DNA of 64,000 nucleotides from Streptomyces eurythermus (lineage in GTDB: Bacteria > Actinomycetota > Actinomycetes > Streptomycetales > Streptomycetaceae): contig NZ_BMSK01000010.1 of assembly GCF_014649115.1 (NCBI RefSeq), positions 186,001-250,000 of the forward strand. Reading direction: 5' to 3'. Below are positions 31,836-40,392 of this stretch, piece by piece (the stretch's first letter is position 1; every line of letters starts with the position of its first letter). The notes beneath the pieces are model-generated. The model was not told the DNA's origin. It did not search any database and saw only the letters and a program-made list of their open reading frames with translations. A program made the translations under genes and the position numbers.

Positions 31836-32510
31836 ATGACGTACGACGACGCCACCCACCCCACGGTCCCCGTGCGGGTGGGTGACCGTCAGGCACGGAT
31901 CGACGAGCTGCTCGCACCGGCGATAGAGGCGATCTGGACCTGCGGTTTCGAGACCTTCACCTCCTGTCAGGACCTCGGTGAGAGCAACGCGGGCTGGGTG
32001 GAGAAGCTGCCGTACATGGCGGCCTATGTGGAGTCCCGGCGGGGCTGGATGCTCATCGACTTCCCGGTCGACAGCGGTCTGGCCTTCCTGACGGCCGTGG
32101 CGAACGCGGGCCCGCGGGACGCCTTCTACGTCCGGATGACGCACTGGGCGGCCCCGGACGCGTGGGACGTGAAGATCAAGCCGATGGACGCGGCGATGTT
32201 CGACGAGGAGTCGCCGTCGCGGTTCGGGCTGCGCCTGCTCCAGGTCTCCTTCCCCGGGTACGACCTGCCGGAGCTGGTCCGGCGGCTGCGCGAGCACGCG
32301 GCGGGCCGCTCGGTGCCGCCCGCGCCCGCGGACTGGAGCACGGTGGGCCGCCAGGGCCTGTCTGACAATTCCCGTCTGCCGCGCGGGGCGCGTGGGGAGC
32401 GGCTGATCAGCCGCTCCAGCGGCGCAGTTCGCGCGCGATGTCGTCGACGCCGGCCGCGCCGTCCTTCACCAGCCGGGCGAGGTCGCGGACCTGTTCGGGG
32501 GTGGTGGTGA
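31836..32510 (+). CDS. Hypothetical protein with antisense-overlapping C-terminus
   Basis: 224 residues as read to the first stop. Residues 1-170 look like a real cytoplasmic protein with good codon bias (IEAIWTCGFETFTSCQDLGE, then GWMLIDFPVDSGLAF); no family is recognised. The last about 35 residues are Arg/Pro-rich and run 104 bp antisense into the convergent Fic-like gene, so the natural stop may have been lost or the last part shifted. TGTGCT, weakly -10-like, lies six bases before the ATG. It follows bioD by 34 bp. Confidence 0.6.
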   Translation: MTYDDATHPTVPVRVGDRQARIDELLAPAIEAIWTCGFETFTSCQDLGESNAGWVEKLPYMAAYVESRRGWMLIDFPVDSGLAFLTAVANAGPRDAFYVRMTHWAAPDAWDVKIKPMDAAMFDEESPSRFGLRLLQVSFPGYDLPELVRRLREHAAGRSVPPAPADWSTVGRQGLSDNSRLPRGARGERLISRSSGAVRARCRRRRPRRPSPAGRGRGPVRGWW

Positions 32511-32781
32511 TCTTCTCGCCGCTGGCGATCAGATAGGCGTAGGCGACGGCGGAGGCGAACAGGGCGTTCGCGCGTTCCAGCGCGGGGACGTGGATCAGCA
32601 GCTGGAGCAGGGAGGCGGCGCGGGCGTACGGGTCGGCGTAGACGGGGACGCCGAATATCTCGGCCCGGTGCCGGGCCACGGCGGCGACCAGGGCGCCCCA
32701 GTCGGTGACCTGCGGGTCCCCCGGGGTCTTCTGTTCGGCGAGCATGAGCAGCCAGGCGAGGTCGATACGGAGATCGTTCAA
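32407..32781 (-). CDS. Fic/Doc-like toxin component, degenerate motif
   Basis: 124 residues from a TTG start. It resembles actinobacterial proteins annotated as the toxin of fic-family toxin-antitoxin systems: ARAASLLQLLIHVPALERAN, then ASAVAYAYLIASG and LVKDGAAGVDDIARELRRW. The Fic signature HxFx(D/E)GN(G/K)R is reduced to HVPALERAN: the His and Asn survive, but the Gly and basic anion-binding residues do not, so catalysis may be lost or different. It lies 67 bp after the antitoxin gene on the same strand. Confidence 0.7.
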   Translation of the reverse strand: MNDLRIDLAWLLMLAEQKTPGDPQVTDWGALVAAVARHRAEIFGVPVYADPYARAASLLQLLIHVPALERANALFASAVAYAYLIASGEKITTTPEQVRDLARLVKDGAAGVDDIARELRRWSG

Positions 32782-32848
32782 GGGATCCGCTTCAGGGCGT
32801 CGGCTCGGGCGGGTCGGCTTCGGGGAGGGGCCTCGGGGGAGGGACGGG

Positions 32849-33091
32849 TCAGGGGCGGCCTTCCCCCGGTCCGGTGCCGTGGACTTCGGCGAATTCCTCG
32901 GCGAACACGGACTCGTACTGCTTCATGAAGTCGGCGGCGGCCTCCACGAACGTGCGGCCCGCCTCCCCGGCGTCCTGTCTGACCAGCTCTTCGATGTAGC
33001 GGTTGACGCTCATCCCGCGGGCCAGGGCACGCTCGCGGGCCACCTGGGCGGTGCCCTCGTCCACGCGCACGTTCAGCTGGGTCTTCGCCAT
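32849..33091 (-). CDS. Ribbon-helix-helix antitoxin
   Basis: 80 residues. The N-terminal ribbon-helix-helix is MAKTQLNVRVDEGTAQVARE, then ALARGMSVNRYIEELVRQ; the acidic C-terminus (EYSVFAEEF-like, about residues 45-75) would bind the toxin. The promoter is unusually clear: TTGCCA, 18 bp, TAGCGT, then six bases to the ATG, so the mRNA is leaderless. Two GCTAGC boxes overlap this promoter, fitting autorepression. It precedes the Fic-like gene. Confidence 0.85.
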   Translation of the reverse strand: MAKTQLNVRVDEGTAQVARERALARGMSVNRYIEELVRQDAGEAGRTFVEAAADFMKQYESVFAEEFAEVHGTGPGEGRP

Positions 33092-33097
33092 ACCCCG

Positions 33098-33127
33098 ACG
33101 CTAGCGCCAGGGTGCTAGCAGTGGCAA
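33098..33127 (-). promoter_or_regulatory. Leaderless promoter and GCTAGC operator of the toxin-antitoxin pair
   Basis: On the minus strand, -35 TTGCCA (33127-33122) and -10 TAGCGT (33103-33098) are 18 bp apart, with six bases from the -10 to the ATG. GCTAGC occurs at 33100-33105 (on the -10) and 33114-33119 (between the hexamers), a suitable site for ribbon-helix-helix autoregulation. Confidence 0.65.
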
Positions 33128-33254
33128 GGGCGCACGGTGGCACGGGGGCCGGCCGCCGTGCGCCGGTACCCACGGTGATCAACGCGACTGATCGGTCCGG
33201 GGTGGACGTGATGGAATCGGAGCGGCTCAAGTGATCACCGACCGGGGAGAGTTC

Positions 33255-34142
33255 ATGTCGCGTCCGTTCCGTTTCGGAGTCAACCTGCTGGACCCCGCGC
33301 CCGCCGGCGAGTGGCGTGCCAAGTGCCGGCGCGCGGAGGAACTGGGCTACGACGTGATCCTCGTCCCGGACCACCTCGGCATGCCCGCGCCGTTCCCCGC
33401 GCTGGTCGCGGCGGCGCAGGCCACCGAGCGGCCGCGGGTCGGCACGTTCGTGCTCAACGCGGGCTTCTGGAACCCGGCACTGCTGGCCCGCGAGGTGGCG
33501 ACCACGGACGCGCTGACCGGCGGCCGGCTCGAACTCGGTCTCGGCACCGGGTACGTGCGGGCGGAGCACGAGGCGGCCGGGCTGCCGTACGGTTCGGCGC
33601 GCGAGCGGGTGGACCACCTGGAGCGGACGGTCACGGAACTGGGCCGGCTGCTCGACTCGGACGACCACCTGCCGCGGCCCGCGCAGTCCCGGGTGCCGGT
33701 GCTGATCGGGGCCAACGGCGACCGGATGCTGCGGCTGACCGCCGCTCACGCGGACATCGCGGCCTTCACCGGGGCCCGGCCGGGCGACACGCCCGGCACC
33801 CTGGACCCGCTCACCGCCGAGGAGCTGGACGAGCGGGTGGCCCGCTACCGCGCGCTGGCGGGGCACCGGCCGGCGCCCGCCGAGCTGAACCTGCTGATCC
33901 AGCTGGTGGCCGTCACCGACGACCCCGAGCCGGCACTGAGGCCGCTGCTGGAGCGGCAGCCCGGGCTCACCCTGGAGCAGGCGGTGGCCCTGCCCATCGT
34001 GCTGGCCGGGCCGCTGGAGGACGTGGTGGCGAAGGTACGGGCGCAGCGGGAGCGGTACGGGTTCTCGTACCTGACCGTGCTGGAGCCGTTCATGGAGGCG
34101 TTCGCGCCGGTGCTGGCGCGGCTGCGCGAGGAGTCCGCGTGA
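33255..34142 (+). CDS. LLM-class F420-dependent oxidoreductase (TIGR03621-like)
   Basis: 295 residues from the ATG at 33255, preceded by GGGGAGAG. The luciferase-like barrel begins FRFGVNLLDPAPAGEWRAK and ARRAEELGYD-type sequence (CRRAEELGYDVILVPDHLG), followed by TDALTGGRLELGLGTGY. These fit the F420-dependent subgroup common in actinobacteria. Substrate unknown. An in-frame ATG at 33231 is also possible but less well placed. No partner gene is evident. Confidence 0.87.
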   Translation: MSRPFRFGVNLLDPAPAGEWRAKCRRAEELGYDVILVPDHLGMPAPFPALVAAAQATERPRVGTFVLNAGFWNPALLAREVATTDALTGGRLELGLGTGYVRAEHEAAGLPYGSARERVDHLERTVTELGRLLDSDDHLPRPAQSRVPVLIGANGDRMLRLTAAHADIAAFTGARPGDTPGTLDPLTAEELDERVARYRALAGHRPAPAELNLLIQLVAVTDDPEPALRPLLERQPGLTLEQAVALPIVLAGPLEDVVAKVRAQRERYGFSYLTVLEPFMEAFAPVLARLREESA

Positions 34143-34187
34143 CGGGACCCCGTAGGCCCGCGAGCCGTTCCCGATCATGATGGGGGC

Positions 34188-34613
34188 ATGACCGATCTGC
34201 GTATACGTGCCGCCGTTGCCGCCGACCTCGACTCCGTGCTCGCCTTCTGGAAGACGGCCGCCGAGGGCACGAGCGTCAGCGACGACCGCGCCGGGGTGGA
34301 GCGGCTGGTGGCCCGCGATCCCGGGGCGCTGCTCCTGGCCGAGCGGGGCGGTGAGCTGGTGGGCACGGTGATCGCCGGCTTCGACGGCTGGCGGTGCCAT
34401 CTGTACCGGCTCGCGGTGCACCCTGGGCGGCGGCGGCAGGGCATCGGTTCGGCGCTGCTGGCCGCCGCCGAGGAGCGCTTCGTACGGCTCGGCGGGCGGC
34501 GCGCGGACGCGATGGTGCTGGTCCGCAACGAGACCGCGCACCACGCGTGGAGGGCGGCCGGGTACGGGCCCGAGGAGCACTGGCGGCGCTGGGTGAAGCC
34601 GCTCACGGACTGA
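34188..34613 (+). CDS. GNAT family N-acetyltransferase
   Basis: 141 residues, a complete GNAT domain. The acetyl-CoA loop is in LAVHPGRRRQGIGSALLAAA, and the C-terminal strand with NETAHHAWRAAGYGPEEHW is typical. CATGAT (34176-34181) lies six bases before the ATG, suggesting a leaderless transcript. The substrate cannot be predicted. It is a single gene after the LLM oxidoreductase. Confidence 0.9.
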   Translation: MTDLRIRAAVAADLDSVLAFWKTAAEGTSVSDDRAGVERLVARDPGALLLAERGGELVGTVIAGFDGWRCHLYRLAVHPGRRRQGIGSALLAAAEERFVRLGGRRADAMVLVRNETAHHAWRAAGYGPEEHWRRWVKPLTD

Positions 34614-34787
34614 GACGGAGGGGGCTCGAGAGGGGGACCCGCAGGCTTCTTTGCCCATCCTTTACCCTGGAGGGAGCACTCGGCCCTCTATGAAAGGTTG
34701 TGAGCGTCCGCCCATGGGCGAGCCTCCCAGTCCGCGACACCGCGCGCACTCCCCCACCCTGTCCGATCCTGGGACGGGGGTGACCCG

Positions 34788-36218
34788 ATGACCGAAGTGC
34801 TCCTCCTCCTGGTGGCGATCCTGCTGTCGCTGGCCTGCGGCGCCTTCGTGGCGGCCGAGTTCTCGCTGACCACGGTGGAACGCGGCGAGCTGGAGCGGGC
34901 CGCCGCCCGTGGCGAGCGGGGTGCCGCGGGCGCCCTGAAGGCCGTACGGAACCTGACGTTCCAGCTCTCCGGCGCCCAGCTCGGCATCACGGTCACCAAC
35001 CTGGTGGTCGGCATGCTCGCCGAGCCCTCGATCGCCAAGCTGCTCGCCGGGCCGTTCACGGCGCTGGGGCTGTCCCGCACCACGGCGACCTCGGTCGCAC
35101 TGGTGCTGGGCACGGCCCTGTCGACGGTCGTCCTGATGGTCGTCGGCGAGCTGGTGCCGAAGAACTGGGCGATCTCCTCGCCGCTGGCCATGGCCAAGCG
35201 GGTGGGCAACGCCCAGCGCTGGTTCAGCGCGGCCTTCCGGCCCTTCATCACCCACCTGAACAACACGGCCAACCACTTCGTGCGCCGGCTCGGCGTCGAA
35301 CCGGCCGAGGAGCTGGCCTCCGCGCGCGGCCCGCAGGAGCTGGCCGCCCTCGCCCGGCACTCCGCCAAGGAGGGCGCGCTGGAGGCGGACACCGCGGAGC
35401 TGTTCGTGCGCACCCTGAACCTGGCCGACCTCACGGCCGAGAACGTGATGACGCCACGTGTGCAGGTCGTCGCCCTGGACATGCAGGCCACCTGCGAGGA
35501 CGTGGCCAACGCCACCCGGGCCACCGGCCTGTCCCGGTTCCCGGTCTACCGGGGCAGCCTGGACTCCGTCGTCGGCACCGCCCACATCAAGGACGTGCTG
35601 GCCGTCCCCGCCGACCGGCGGCGCCACCGCACGGTCGCGCAGATCATGCGCGAGCCGCTGCTGGTGCCCGAGTCGCTGACCGTCGACCGGCTGCTGGACC
35701 GGCTCGGCGGCCGGCGCACCATGGCCGTCGTCATCGACGAGTACGGCGGCACGGCCGGCGTGGCCACCCTGGAGGACATCGTGGAGGAGGTCGTCGGCGA
35801 GGTGCGGGACGAGCACGACCCGCACGAGACGGCCGACCTCGCCCCGGCCGGCGCCGACGAGGAGGGCCGCGCCCTGTACGCGGCGGACGGCGCCGTCCGC
35901 ACCGACCAGCTCGCGCGCGTGGGACTGCGCGCGCCCGAGGGGCCGTACGAGACACTGGCCGGCCTGGTCGCCACCGAGCTGGGCCGGATACCCGCCGCGG
36001 GCGACAGCGTCGAGGTGGCCGGCTGGCGCCTCGACGTCGTGGACGCCTCCGGCCGCCGGGCCGCCCGGCTGCTGCTGCACGCGCCCCTGGACGACGAACG
36101 GCCCGACGCGGCCCGGCAGCGCGGCGGGGCCGGGCGGGGCGCCGGGACCAGGGGGGACAGGACCGGACGCGGCCACGGGGCCGACGGGACCCGTGGGACA
36201 CGGGAGGGGACGCGATGA
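34788..36218 (+). CDS. CNNM/HlyC-CorC family membrane transporter with CBS domains
   Basis: 476 residues. A DUF21 (CNNM) membrane domain covers about residues 1-190, with the conserved VAAEFSLTTVERGEL and GELVPKNWAI. A CBS pair follows (about 205-340; VMTPRVQVVALD and FPVYRGSLDSVVGTAHIKDV), then a CorC_HlyC domain (about 350-430). A Gly/Arg-rich tail ends the protein. The family exports Mg2+ or Co2+, or affects metal balance. The stop overlaps the next family member by four bases. The 174-bp leader holds a CGCCCATGGGCG palindrome (34709-34720). Confidence 0.92.
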   Translation: MTEVLLLLVAILLSLACGAFVAAEFSLTTVERGELERAAARGERGAAGALKAVRNLTFQLSGAQLGITVTNLVVGMLAEPSIAKLLAGPFTALGLSRTTATSVALVLGTALSTVVLMVVGELVPKNWAISSPLAMAKRVGNAQRWFSAAFRPFITHLNNTANHFVRRLGVEPAEELASARGPQELAALARHSAKEGALEADTAELFVRTLNLADLTAENVMTPRVQVVALDMQATCEDVANATRATGLSRFPVYRGSLDSVVGTAHIKDVLAVPADRRRHRTVAQIMREPLLVPESLTVDRLLDRLGGRRTMAVVIDEYGGTAGVATLEDIVEEVVGEVRDEHDPHETADLAPAGADEEGRALYAADGAVRTDQLARVGLRAPEGPYETLAGLVATELGRIPAAGDSVEVAGWRLDVVDASGRRAARLLLHAPLDDERPDAARQRGGAGRGAGTRGDRTGRGHGADGTRGTREGTR

Positions 36219-37234
36219 CCGTCGTACAACTGCTGATCGGCCTGTCGACCCTCGTCGTCAACGCCTTCTTCGTGGGCGCCGAGTTCGCCCTGATCTCGGT
36301 GCGCCGCTCCCAGATCGAGCCGCTGGCCCAGGAGGGCGACCGCCGCGCCCGCAGCGTGCTGTGGGGCCTGGAGCACGTGTCCGCGCTGCTGGCCGCCGCG
36401 CAGCTCGGCATCACGCTGTGCACGCTGGTGCTCGGCGTGGTCGCCGAACCGGCGATCGCGCACCTGCTGGAGCCGGTGTTCCACGCGGTGGGCGTGCCGG
36501 TGGGCGCGGGGCACGCCGTGTCCTTCGTGATCGCGCTGGCCCTCGCCACCTATCTGCACATGCTGCTCGGCGAGATGGTCCCCAAGAACATCGCGCTGGC
36601 CGAACCGGTGCGCAGCGCGCTGCTGCTCGGCCCGCCGCTGGTCACGCTCTCCCGGGCGCTGCGCCCGGTGATCTTCGCGATCAACGCGTTCGCCAACGGG
36701 CTGCTGAGGCTGTTGCGGGTGGAGGCCAAGGACGAGGTGTCGGCCACCTTCACGGACGCCGAACTCGCCGAGATCGTCAAGGACGCAGGCCAGGCGGGCC
36801 TGATCGACGACCGGGCGCAGGAGCGCCTGCACGACGCCCTGGAGCTGGGCAGCCGGCCGGTGCGGGACGTGGTCGTCCCCCTGCGCCGGGTGGTCTACGC
36901 GCGCGTCGGCGTCACCCCGGAGCAGGTGGAGCGGCTGTCGGCCGAGTCCGGGTTCTCCCGTTTCCCGGTGGTCGACACCGGGCGCCGGATCGTGGGCTAT
37001 CTGCACGTGAAGGACGCGCTGGACGCCTCGCCCCGGGACATGCCGTTCCGGCTGCGGGACATGCGGCCCATCGCCCGGGTCCGGGAGAGCACCCCGCTGG
37101 ACGACGTGCTCACCGCGATGCGCGGCAGCCGCACCCACCTCGCCGCCGTACTCGGCGAGGACGGACGGCTGGCGGGCCTGGTGACCATGGAGGACGTGCT
37201 GCGGCAGCTGTTCGGCCAGCCCGCGGCCGGGTGA
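36215..37234 (+). CDS. Second CNNM/HlyC-CorC family transporter
   Basis: 339 residues, starting at an ATG that overlaps the upstream stop (ATGA). The membrane DUF21 domain covers about residues 1-185 (VGAEFALISVRRSQIEPLAQ and GEMVPKNIALAEP). A CBS pair follows (about 200-335; FSRFPVVDTGRRIVGYLHVK and AAVLGEDGRLAGLVTMEDVL). Unlike its partner it lacks the C-terminal CorC_HlyC domain. The tight overlap suggests a heteromeric complex or coordinated metal transport. Confidence 0.92.
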   Translation: MTVVQLLIGLSTLVVNAFFVGAEFALISVRRSQIEPLAQEGDRRARSVLWGLEHVSALLAAAQLGITLCTLVLGVVAEPAIAHLLEPVFHAVGVPVGAGHAVSFVIALALATYLHMLLGEMVPKNIALAEPVRSALLLGPPLVTLSRALRPVIFAINAFANGLLRLLRVEAKDEVSATFTDAELAEIVKDAGQAGLIDDRAQERLHDALELGSRPVRDVVVPLRRVVYARVGVTPEQVERLSAESGFSRFPVVDTGRRIVGYLHVKDALDASPRDMPFRLRDMRPIARVRESTPLDDVLTAMRGSRTHLAAVLGEDGRLAGLVTMEDVLRQLFGQPAAG

Positions 37235-37306
37235 CGCGAGGGGGTGGGCAGGGGATCCGGGGCGACCGACCGGCGGGTATGGCGCCGGGATACCATCGCT
37301 GTCGCC

Positions 37307-38095
37307 ATGCAGACGAATCCCACCACTCCCGCGTACACCAGCCTGGTCGCCGTCGGCGACTCCTTCACCGAGGGCATGTCGGACCTGCTGCCCGACGGCT
37401 CCTACCGGGGCTGGGCGGACGTCCTCGCCACGCGGATGGCCGCCCGCACGCCCGGGTTCCGCTACGCCAACCTCGCCGTCCGCGGGAAGCTGATCGGGCA
37501 GATCGTCGACGAGCAGGTGGAGGTGGCGGCGGCCATGCGGGCCGACGTCGTCACCCTGGTCGGCGGCCTGAACGACACCCTGCGCCCCAAGTGCGACATG
37601 GTCCGGGTCCGGGATCTGCTCACCGAGGCCGTGGAGCGGCTGGCGCCCTCCTGCGAGCGGCTGGTGCTGATGCGCAGCCCCGGCCGCCAGGGCCCGGTGC
37701 TGGAGCGGTTCCGGCCGCGCATGGAGCAGCTGTTCGCCTGCGTGGACGAGCTGGCCGCCAAGCACGGCGCCGTGGTGGTCGACCTGTACGGCGCGCCCGC
37801 GCTGGCGGACCCCCGGCTGTGGGACGTGGACCGGCTGCACCTGACGGCGGAGGGCCACCGCCGGGTCGCCGAGGCGGTGTGGCAGGCGCTCGGGTACGAG
37901 CCGGAGGACACCGGGTGGCACGTGCCGATGGCGGCGACGGCCCCGCCGGACTGGGTGACGCGCCGGATCGCCGACGTACGGTTCGCCCGGCAGCACCTGC
38001 TGCCGTGGATAGGCCGCCGGCTCACCGGCCGCTCCTCCGGCGACGGCCGCCCGCCCAAGCGCCCGGAACTGCTGCCCTACGAAGCCGGGGCCTAG
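37307..38095 (+). CDS. SGNH/GDSL-family hydrolase
   Basis: 262 residues from the ATG at 37307; an earlier in-frame start at 37244 lacks support. The catalytic Ser is in VGDSFTEGMSD, block II Gly and block III Asn are in ANLAVRGKLIG and VGGLNDTLRP, and Asp/His are in DVDRLHLTAEGH. No signal peptide, so it is probably intracellular. Substrate (ester, lipid or carbohydrate) unknown. It is placed between the CNNM genes and purB in the same direction. Confidence 0.9.
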   Translation: MQTNPTTPAYTSLVAVGDSFTEGMSDLLPDGSYRGWADVLATRMAARTPGFRYANLAVRGKLIGQIVDEQVEVAAAMRADVVTLVGGLNDTLRPKCDMVRVRDLLTEAVERLAPSCERLVLMRSPGRQGPVLERFRPRMEQLFACVDELAAKHGAVVVDLYGAPALADPRLWDVDRLHLTAEGHRRVAEAVWQALGYEPEDTGWHVPMAATAPPDWVTRRIADVRFARQHLLPWIGRRLTGRSSGDGRPPKRPELLPYEAGA

Positions 38096-38164
38096 CCACG
38101 AGTGGCGTGCGTCTCGTAGCTTCCGCCCAATGGGGGCATGGCGCTGGCCTGCACTAATCGCCAG

Positions 38165-38170
38165 TAGACT
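38165..38170 (+). promoter_or_regulatory. -10 element of purB, near-leaderless start
   Basis: TAGACT lies eight bases before the purB GTG. Transcription would start within one or two bases of the start codon. No good -35 was seen. Confidence 0.4.
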
Positions 38171-38178
38171 CTGGACAC

Positions 38179-39621
38179 GTGACTTCAGCGCCCGCCAAGC
38201 CCCGCATCCCGAACGTCCTCGCCGGACGGTACGCCTCCGCCGAGCTCGCCACGCTCTGGTCGCCCGAGCAGAAGGTGAGGCTGGAGCGCCGGCTCTGGCT
38301 CGCCGTGCTGCGGGCCCAGAAGGACCTCGGCATCGAGGTGCCGGACGAGGCCATCGCCGACTACGAACGCGTCCTGGACACCGTCGACCTGGCCTCGATC
38401 GCCGAGCGCGAGAAGGTCACCCGGCACGACGTGAAGGCGCGGATCGAGGAGTTCAACGACCTCGCCGGGCACGAGCACGTGCACAAGGGCATGACCTCCC
38501 GTGACCTCACGGAGAACGTCGAGCAGCTGCAGATCCGGCTCTCGCTGGAGCTGATGCGGGACCGTACGGTGGCGGTGCTGGCGCGCCTGGGCAAGCTGGC
38601 CGGCGAGTACGCCGAGCTGGTCATGGCCGGCCGCTCGCACAACGTGGCCGCGCAGGCCACCACCCTCGGCAAGCGGTTCGCGACCGCCGCCGACGAGCTG
38701 CTCGTGGCCTACGGCCGTATCGAGGAGCTGCTCGGCCGCTACCCGCTGCGCGGCATCAAGGGCCCGGTGGGCACCGCGCAGGACATGCTGGACCTGCTGG
38801 GCGGGGACGCCGCCAAGCTCGCCGAGCTGGAGCACCGCATCGCGGGCCACCTCGGCTTCTCGCAGGCCTTCACCTCCGTCGGCCAGGTCTACCCGCGCTC
38901 GCTGGACTACGAGGTCGTCACCACGCTGGTGCAGCTCGCGGCGGCCCCGTCCTCGCTGGCCAAGACCATCCGGCTGATGGCCGGCAACGAGCTGGTCACC
39001 GAGGGCTTCAAGCCGGGCCAGGTCGGCTCCTCGGCGATGCCGCACAAGATGAACACCCGCTCCTGCGAGCGCGTCAACGGCCTGATGGTGATCCTGCGCG
39101 GCTACGCCTCGATGACCGGCGAGCTGGCGGGCGACCAGTGGAACGAGGGCGACGTGTCCTGCTCGGTGGTGCGCCGGGTCGCCCTGCCGGACGCCTTCTT
39201 CGCCCTGGACGGCCTGCTGGAGACGTTCCTGACGGTGCTCGACGAGTTCGGCGCCTTCCCCGCGGTGATCGCCCGCGAACTGGACCGCTACCTGCCGTTC
39301 CTGGCGACCACCAAGGTGCTGATGGGCGCGGTGCGGGCCGGCGTCGGCCGGGAGGTCGCGCACGAGGCGATCAAGGAGAACGCGGTCGCCACCGCGCTGG
39401 CGATGCGCGAGCAGGGTGCCGAGCGCAACGACCTGCTCGACAAGCTCGCCGCCGACGAGCGCCTGCCGCTCGACCGGGAGCGGCTGGCCGCGCTGATGGC
39501 CGACAAGCTGTCCTTCACCGGCGCCGCCGCCGACCAGGTCGGCGCGGTCGTCGCCCGGATCGAGGAGATCGTGAAGCAGCGCCCGGAGGCGGCCGGCTAC
39601 ACCCCCGGAGCGATCCTCTGA
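38179..39621 (+). CDS. purB: Adenylosuccinate lyase
   Basis: 480 residues from a GTG start with no ribosome-binding site, fitting a leaderless mRNA. The fumarase/aspartase-superfamily signature is GSSAMPHKMNTRSCERVNG, and the catalytic His region is RSHNVAAQATTLGKRFA. TSRDLTENVEQLQI is also conserved. It acts twice in purine synthesis: SAICAR to AICAR, and adenylosuccinate to AMP. The Mug-type gene follows directly. Confidence 0.96.
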   Translation: MTSAPAKPRIPNVLAGRYASAELATLWSPEQKVRLERRLWLAVLRAQKDLGIEVPDEAIADYERVLDTVDLASIAEREKVTRHDVKARIEEFNDLAGHEHVHKGMTSRDLTENVEQLQIRLSLELMRDRTVAVLARLGKLAGEYAELVMAGRSHNVAAQATTLGKRFATAADELLVAYGRIEELLGRYPLRGIKGPVGTAQDMLDLLGGDAAKLAELEHRIAGHLGFSQAFTSVGQVYPRSLDYEVVTTLVQLAAAPSSLAKTIRLMAGNELVTEGFKPGQVGSSAMPHKMNTRSCERVNGLMVILRGYASMTGELAGDQWNEGDVSCSVVRRVALPDAFFALDGLLETFLTVLDEFGAFPAVIARELDRYLPFLATTKVLMGAVRAGVGREVAHEAIKENAVATALAMREQGAERNDLLDKLAADERLPLDRERLAALMADKLSFTGAAADQVGAVVARIEEIVKQRPEAAGYTPGAIL

Positions 39622-40187
39622 CCCGCGCGCCCCGCAGCCCGCGCTTCACCCGGGCGGAGCTGGAGGCCGCCCGCGACCGTCTCGTCCCGGACGTGGTCGC
39701 GGACGGCCTCCGCGTGCTGTTCTGCGGCATCAACCCGGGGCTGATGTCGGCCGCGACCGGCCACCACTTCGCCCGCCCCGGCAACCGTTTCTGGCCGGTG
39801 CTGCACCTGTCCGGTTTCACGCCCCGGCTGCTGCGGCCGGCCGAGCAGCACGAGCTGCTGTCCTACGGGCTCGGCATCACCAACGTCGTGGCCCGGGCGA
39901 CCGCGCGGGCGGACGAGCTGACCGCCGAGGAGTACGTCGAGGGCGGGCGGCTGCTGGCCGGGAAGGTGACGCGGCTGCGGCCGCGGTGGCTGGCCGTCGT
40001 CGGCGTGACCGCCTACCGCGCCGCCTTCGGCGACCGTACGGCGAAGGTGGGCCCGCAGGAGCGGACCATCGGCGACACCGGGATCTGGGTCCTGCCCAAC
40101 CCCAGCGGGCTCAACGCGCACTGGACCCCCGCCACGATGGCGGAGGAGTTCCGGCGGCTGCGCGAGGCGGCCGACGGGCCCGGCTGA
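39618..40187 (+). CDS. mug: G/U mismatch-specific DNA glycosylase, Mug/TDG family (start uncertain)
   Basis: About 189 residues if translation starts at the CTG that overlaps the purB stop (CTGA). No ATG, GTG or TTG is better placed; a GTG inside PDVVADG would cut the N-terminus short. The core is unmistakable: LRVLFCGINPGLMSAATG with the catalytic Asn, HHFARPGNRFW, GLGITNVVARAT, and the second motif VLPNPSGLNAHW. It removes uracil or ethenocytosine from G mismatches in DNA. Coupling to purB is by overlap. Confidence 0.88.
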   Translation: MTRAPRSPRFTRAELEAARDRLVPDVVADGLRVLFCGINPGLMSAATGHHFARPGNRFWPVLHLSGFTPRLLRPAEQHELLSYGLGITNVVARATARADELTAEEYVEGGRLLAGKVTRLRPRWLAVVGVTAYRAAFGDRTAKVGPQERTIGDTGIWVLPNPSGLNAHWTPATMAEEFRRLREAADGPG

Positions 40188-40343
40188 CCCGCGCACGATG
40201 CCCGAAAGGCCGGGCACGGCCCCGTAGCGCCTTTTGTGCGCGCCCGCCCCTGAGCAGCGATCATCCGGGGCCCCTCAGCGTTCACCGTCGTACGTCTGTA
40301 CGCGCCTCGATCCACCGGTGTACGGTCTCGGGCCGATGGGCTT

Positions 40344-40357
40344 TGGGAGCGCTCCCA
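40344..40357 (+). promoter_or_regulatory. CebR box upstream of cellulase
   Basis: TGGGAGCGCTCCCA is the exact 14-bp consensus palindrome bound by CebR, the LacI-family cellulose/cello-oligosaccharide repressor of Streptomyces. It lies 35 bp before the TTG start of the GH5 gene. Cellobiose or cellotriose release of CebR is expected to induce the gene. Confidence 0.92.
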
Positions 40358-40392
40358 TCGTGCTGTTCCCGCTTCACACGAGGAGGAACGCT

